A stretch of DNA of 64,000 nt from Arthrobacter sp. 24S4-2 (GTDB taxonomy: Bacteria; Actinomycetota; Actinomycetes; Actinomycetales; Micrococcaceae): the NCBI RefSeq assembly GCF_005280255.1, contig NZ_CP040018.1, positions 4,278,001 through 4,342,000 of the forward strand, given 5' to 3'. Shown piece after piece: positions 62,379 through 64,000 of this stretch; positions within the stretch are counted from its first letter, which is position 1; each line of letters starts with the position of its first letter. Position numbers and translations under genes: made by a program. Below the pieces are notes generated by a model that had not been told where the DNA came from, ran no database searches, and saw nothing but the letters and a program-made list of their open reading frames with translations.

Positions 62379-62606
62379 GCATCGACGAGTGCACTAATCA
62401 TTAACCAAGCCTTTTCGCGGTGATGAGACGACCTGCACTATGCAGGCTCTTCGGGTATGGGTGAATGATCTGCTCCTGTGAAGGTTCAGAATGCTCTTTC
62501 GGCGGCGCAGGGTGTCGATGAAGGCGGAAAAGTGAGCCATTGTGACGGCTTGGCGTCCAGCGGTCGTTGCAACACCTGAGCGAATTAGGAGTTGCAATTG
62601 GCAGAG

Positions 62607-62708
62607 ATGAAAAGACCGAGGAAGTCCCGGGGCGCCCGTCCGAAGAACGCAGCTCGGGCTCAGTATGATCAGCTTGTGAAACAGGGAATGGGCAATTCTG
62701 AGGCCTGA
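62607..62708 (+). pseudogene. IS30-type transposase N-terminal scrap
   Basis: ATG 62607 encodes MKRPRKSRGARPKNAARAQY, then DQLVKQGMGNSEA and TGA at 62706. Full-length relatives continue NSEACRIVG..., so a Cys codon probably became TGA. Similarity fades after about 62725. GTTGCAACACCT before it (62566) recurs at 62308 and may be an old terminal or target repeat. Confidence 0.6.
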
Positions 62709-62756
62709 CGGATCGTGGCAATCAGCCGTAGTGAATATTCGCTCTTGAGGGGTCCA

Positions 62757-64000
62757 TGTGTGGTGCGGGTTAGCGCCGGGGTCCGAGCCCACGATTTGCG
62801 CTGGTCAGCGCCAGTGTTGGTGCGGTTGAACGCCACCTGAAAAGCTCCTTCCACCGCGTGACGGCCACGTGGTGGAAGGAGTACCGGTAATGGTACGGAA
62901 GATCAAGGCGAAGCTCGTCTTGCAGTTGCGTAACCAGGGCCTGTCCGGCAGAGCGATCTCGCTCGCTCAGGGCATGTCCAGGCACAGCGTTCAGGCGGTG
63001 ATCGATGCCGCGAATCAGCTCGGGCTCGGTTGGGACGACGTTGCGGAGAAGTCTGAGGGCGAGGTGTATCTGGCGCTGTTTCCCGGTCGCGGGGTGCGGG
63101 AGAGCGTGTTCGCGCAGCCGGACTGGGTCCAGGTGCACCGCGAGCTGGCCAGGGTTGGCGTGACGTTGAAGCTGCTGCACCAGGAGTATCTCGACGGGTG
63201 CAGTCGGGCCGGGCAAGCGGCGATGAGTTATGACCGGTTCTGCAGGCTTTACGGCGATTACGCCAACGTCACTGGCGCGTCGTCTCGGGTCGGCCATAAG
63301 GCCGGCCGCAGCGTCGAGGTCGACTGGTCCGGGCCGACGATGCAGCTCGTTGACCCGGCAACGGGAGAGATCTCGAAGGTGTATTTGTTCGTCGCATGCC
63401 TGCCGTTCAGCAGATATGCGTTCGTGGAGGCGACGTTGGATATGCGGCAGGAGTCGTGGCTGCGCGCGCATGCGGCGATGTTCGCATTCTTCAGCGGCAC
63501 GGTCCCGCGGATCGTCCCCGACAACCTCAAGACCGGGGTGATCTCTCACCCGCGCGAGGGCGAAGTCGTCCTCAACGACGCCTATCGCGAGATGGCGGCG
63601 CATTATTCGGCGGCGGTACTTCCGGGCCGGGTGCGGCACCCGAAAGACAAAGCCAGCGTCGAAAACACTGTCTCCCACGTCGCCACCTGGGTGATTGCGG
63701 GTCTGAGGCAGGAGCAGTTCACCAGCCTGGTGCAGCTGCGGGCCCGGATTCGGGAGCAGATCGATGCCTACAACCGACAGCCGTTCCAGAAGCGGGAAGG
63801 CTCCCGGCTGAGCGTGTTCACGGCCGAGGAGAAGCCGCTGCTGCAACCGTTGCCGGCGGTGACTTTCGAGATCAGCACCTGGACATATGGGCGCAAAGTA
63901 GGCCGGAACGGACACGTGGTCTGGGCAAAAAACTTCTACTCCGTCCCGTTCACCCACATCGGCGCGCATGTTGATCTTCGCGTCACGGACACCATGCTCG
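62757..64000 (+). mobile_element. IS21-family element, left end (cut by window edge)
   Basis: TGTGTGGTGCGGGTTAGCGC at 62757 and the related TGTTGGTGCGGTTGAACGCC at 62815 are the multiple terminal repeats expected at an IS21 left end. They precede the istA gene. istB and the right end lie beyond the window. The insertion sits beside the IS30 scrap. Confidence 0.75.
62890..64000 (+). CDS. istA: IstA transposase of an IS21-family element (partial)
   Basis: ATG 62890 behind GGAAGGAG opens a frame of 370 residues to the window end. An N-terminal helix-turn-helix (LRNQGLSGRAISLAQGMSRH) is followed by the DDE integrase core: GHKAGRSVEVDWSGPTMQLV (first Asp), FFSGTVPRIVPDNLKTGVIS (second Asp) and VRHPKDKASVENTVSHVATW (Glu). 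A beta-barrel region with YGRKVGRNGHVVWAKNFYSV follows. This is the transposase of IS21 elements, which acts with the AAA+ helper IstB. It appears intact as far as visible. Confidence 0.93.
   Translation, partial: MVRKIKAKLVLQLRNQGLSGRAISLAQGMSRHSVQAVIDAANQLGLGWDDVAEKSEGEVYLALFPGRGVRESVFAQPDWVQVHRELARVGVTLKLLHQEYLDGCSRAGQAAMSYDRFCRLYGDYANVTGASSRVGHKAGRSVEVDWSGPTMQLVDPATGEISKVYLFVACLPFSRYAFVEATLDMRQESWLRAHAAMFAFFSGTVPRIVPDNLKTGVISHPREGEVVLNDAYREMAAHYSAAVLPGRVRHPKDKASVENTVSHVATWVIAGLRQEQFTSLVQLRARIREQIDAYNRQPFQKREGSRLSVFTAEEKPLLQPLPAVTFEISTWTYGRKVGRNGHVVWAKNFYSVPFTHIGAHVDLRVTDTML

Noticed and set aside
1..64000. CRISPR array, tRNA or rRNA genes
   Set aside because: No spaced direct repeats and no cloverleaf or rRNA-like sequence were seen when reading both strands.

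Overview
The window is high-GC actinobacterial DNA, most probably from the Arthrobacter/Pseudarthrobacter group (Micrococcaceae). The basis is the codon bias, the GAF-ANTAR, ParA-like, DUF6153, DUF305 and F510_1955 proteins, and the secreted proteins carrying the SLH-like repeat GISTGW...YRPL.PV.RDAMAAF.YR. I place the genus by recognition only; no search was run. No tRNA, rRNA or CRISPR array was seen.

Region by region: (1) 0-9.4 kb holds a partial MFS transporter, two secreted SLH-like-repeat proteins, an acidic repeat protein, a debranching-type glycosidase, a lipoprotein/septum-formation-like gene pair enclosed by two identical 66-bp palindromes, and a ParA/MinD-type ATPase. (2) 9.4-18 kb holds regulators (GAF-ANTAR, TetR, MarR), a decayed M20 amidohydrolase, a frameshifted membrane protein and a MacA/MacB-type export operon whose adaptor gene is frameshifted. 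(3) 18-23 kb holds secreted proteins: an esterase, two proteins with SipW-type signal peptides and a YncE-like lipoprotein. (4) 23-28.8 kb holds an ArsR/MFS pair, a metal-sensor/CDF operon, a polysaccharide deacetylase and a group of very small membrane proteins. (5) 28.9-37.8 kb is a copper-handling island: P1B ATPase, PaaK-like ligase, SHOCT proteins, DUF6153, DUF305, F510_1955, a truncated Csp-like protein and a multicopper oxidase, with a perfect CsoR-type palindrome in front of the ATPase.

(6) 38.6-51.6 kb is a tandem segmental duplication. The ancestral unit was subtilase, MBL hydrolase, cupin, 34-residue membrane peptide and TetR regulator. Unit 1 keeps the complete 932-residue subtilase but only a TetR scrap. 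Unit 2 has a broken subtilase, a 3.7-kb insertion with an acyltransferase-SGNH gene, intact MBL and cupin genes and a frameshifted TetR gene. The two subtilase genes share a 542-bp stretch in which I see no difference between more divergent flanks, which suggests gene conversion.

(7) 51.9-64 kb holds a frameshifted beta-helix exopolysaccharide-type protein, a branched-chain 2-oxoacid dehydrogenase operon (E1alpha-E1beta-E2) with a divergent Lrp-type regulator, a Wzz/BY-kinase, a UDP-sugar epimerase, an IS30 transposase scrap and the left part of an IS21-family element running off the end.

The theme is cell-envelope and metal-stress functions in a plastic, partly decaying accessory region. 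Several single-base frameshifts could be real decay or consensus errors, and each is flagged. The strongest leads for something undescribed are the palindrome-enclosed gene pair, the duplicated cassette with its 34-residue peptide, the hairpin that covers a Shine-Dalgarno sequence in front of the first secreted protein, and a hairpin motif repeated at two distant sites.
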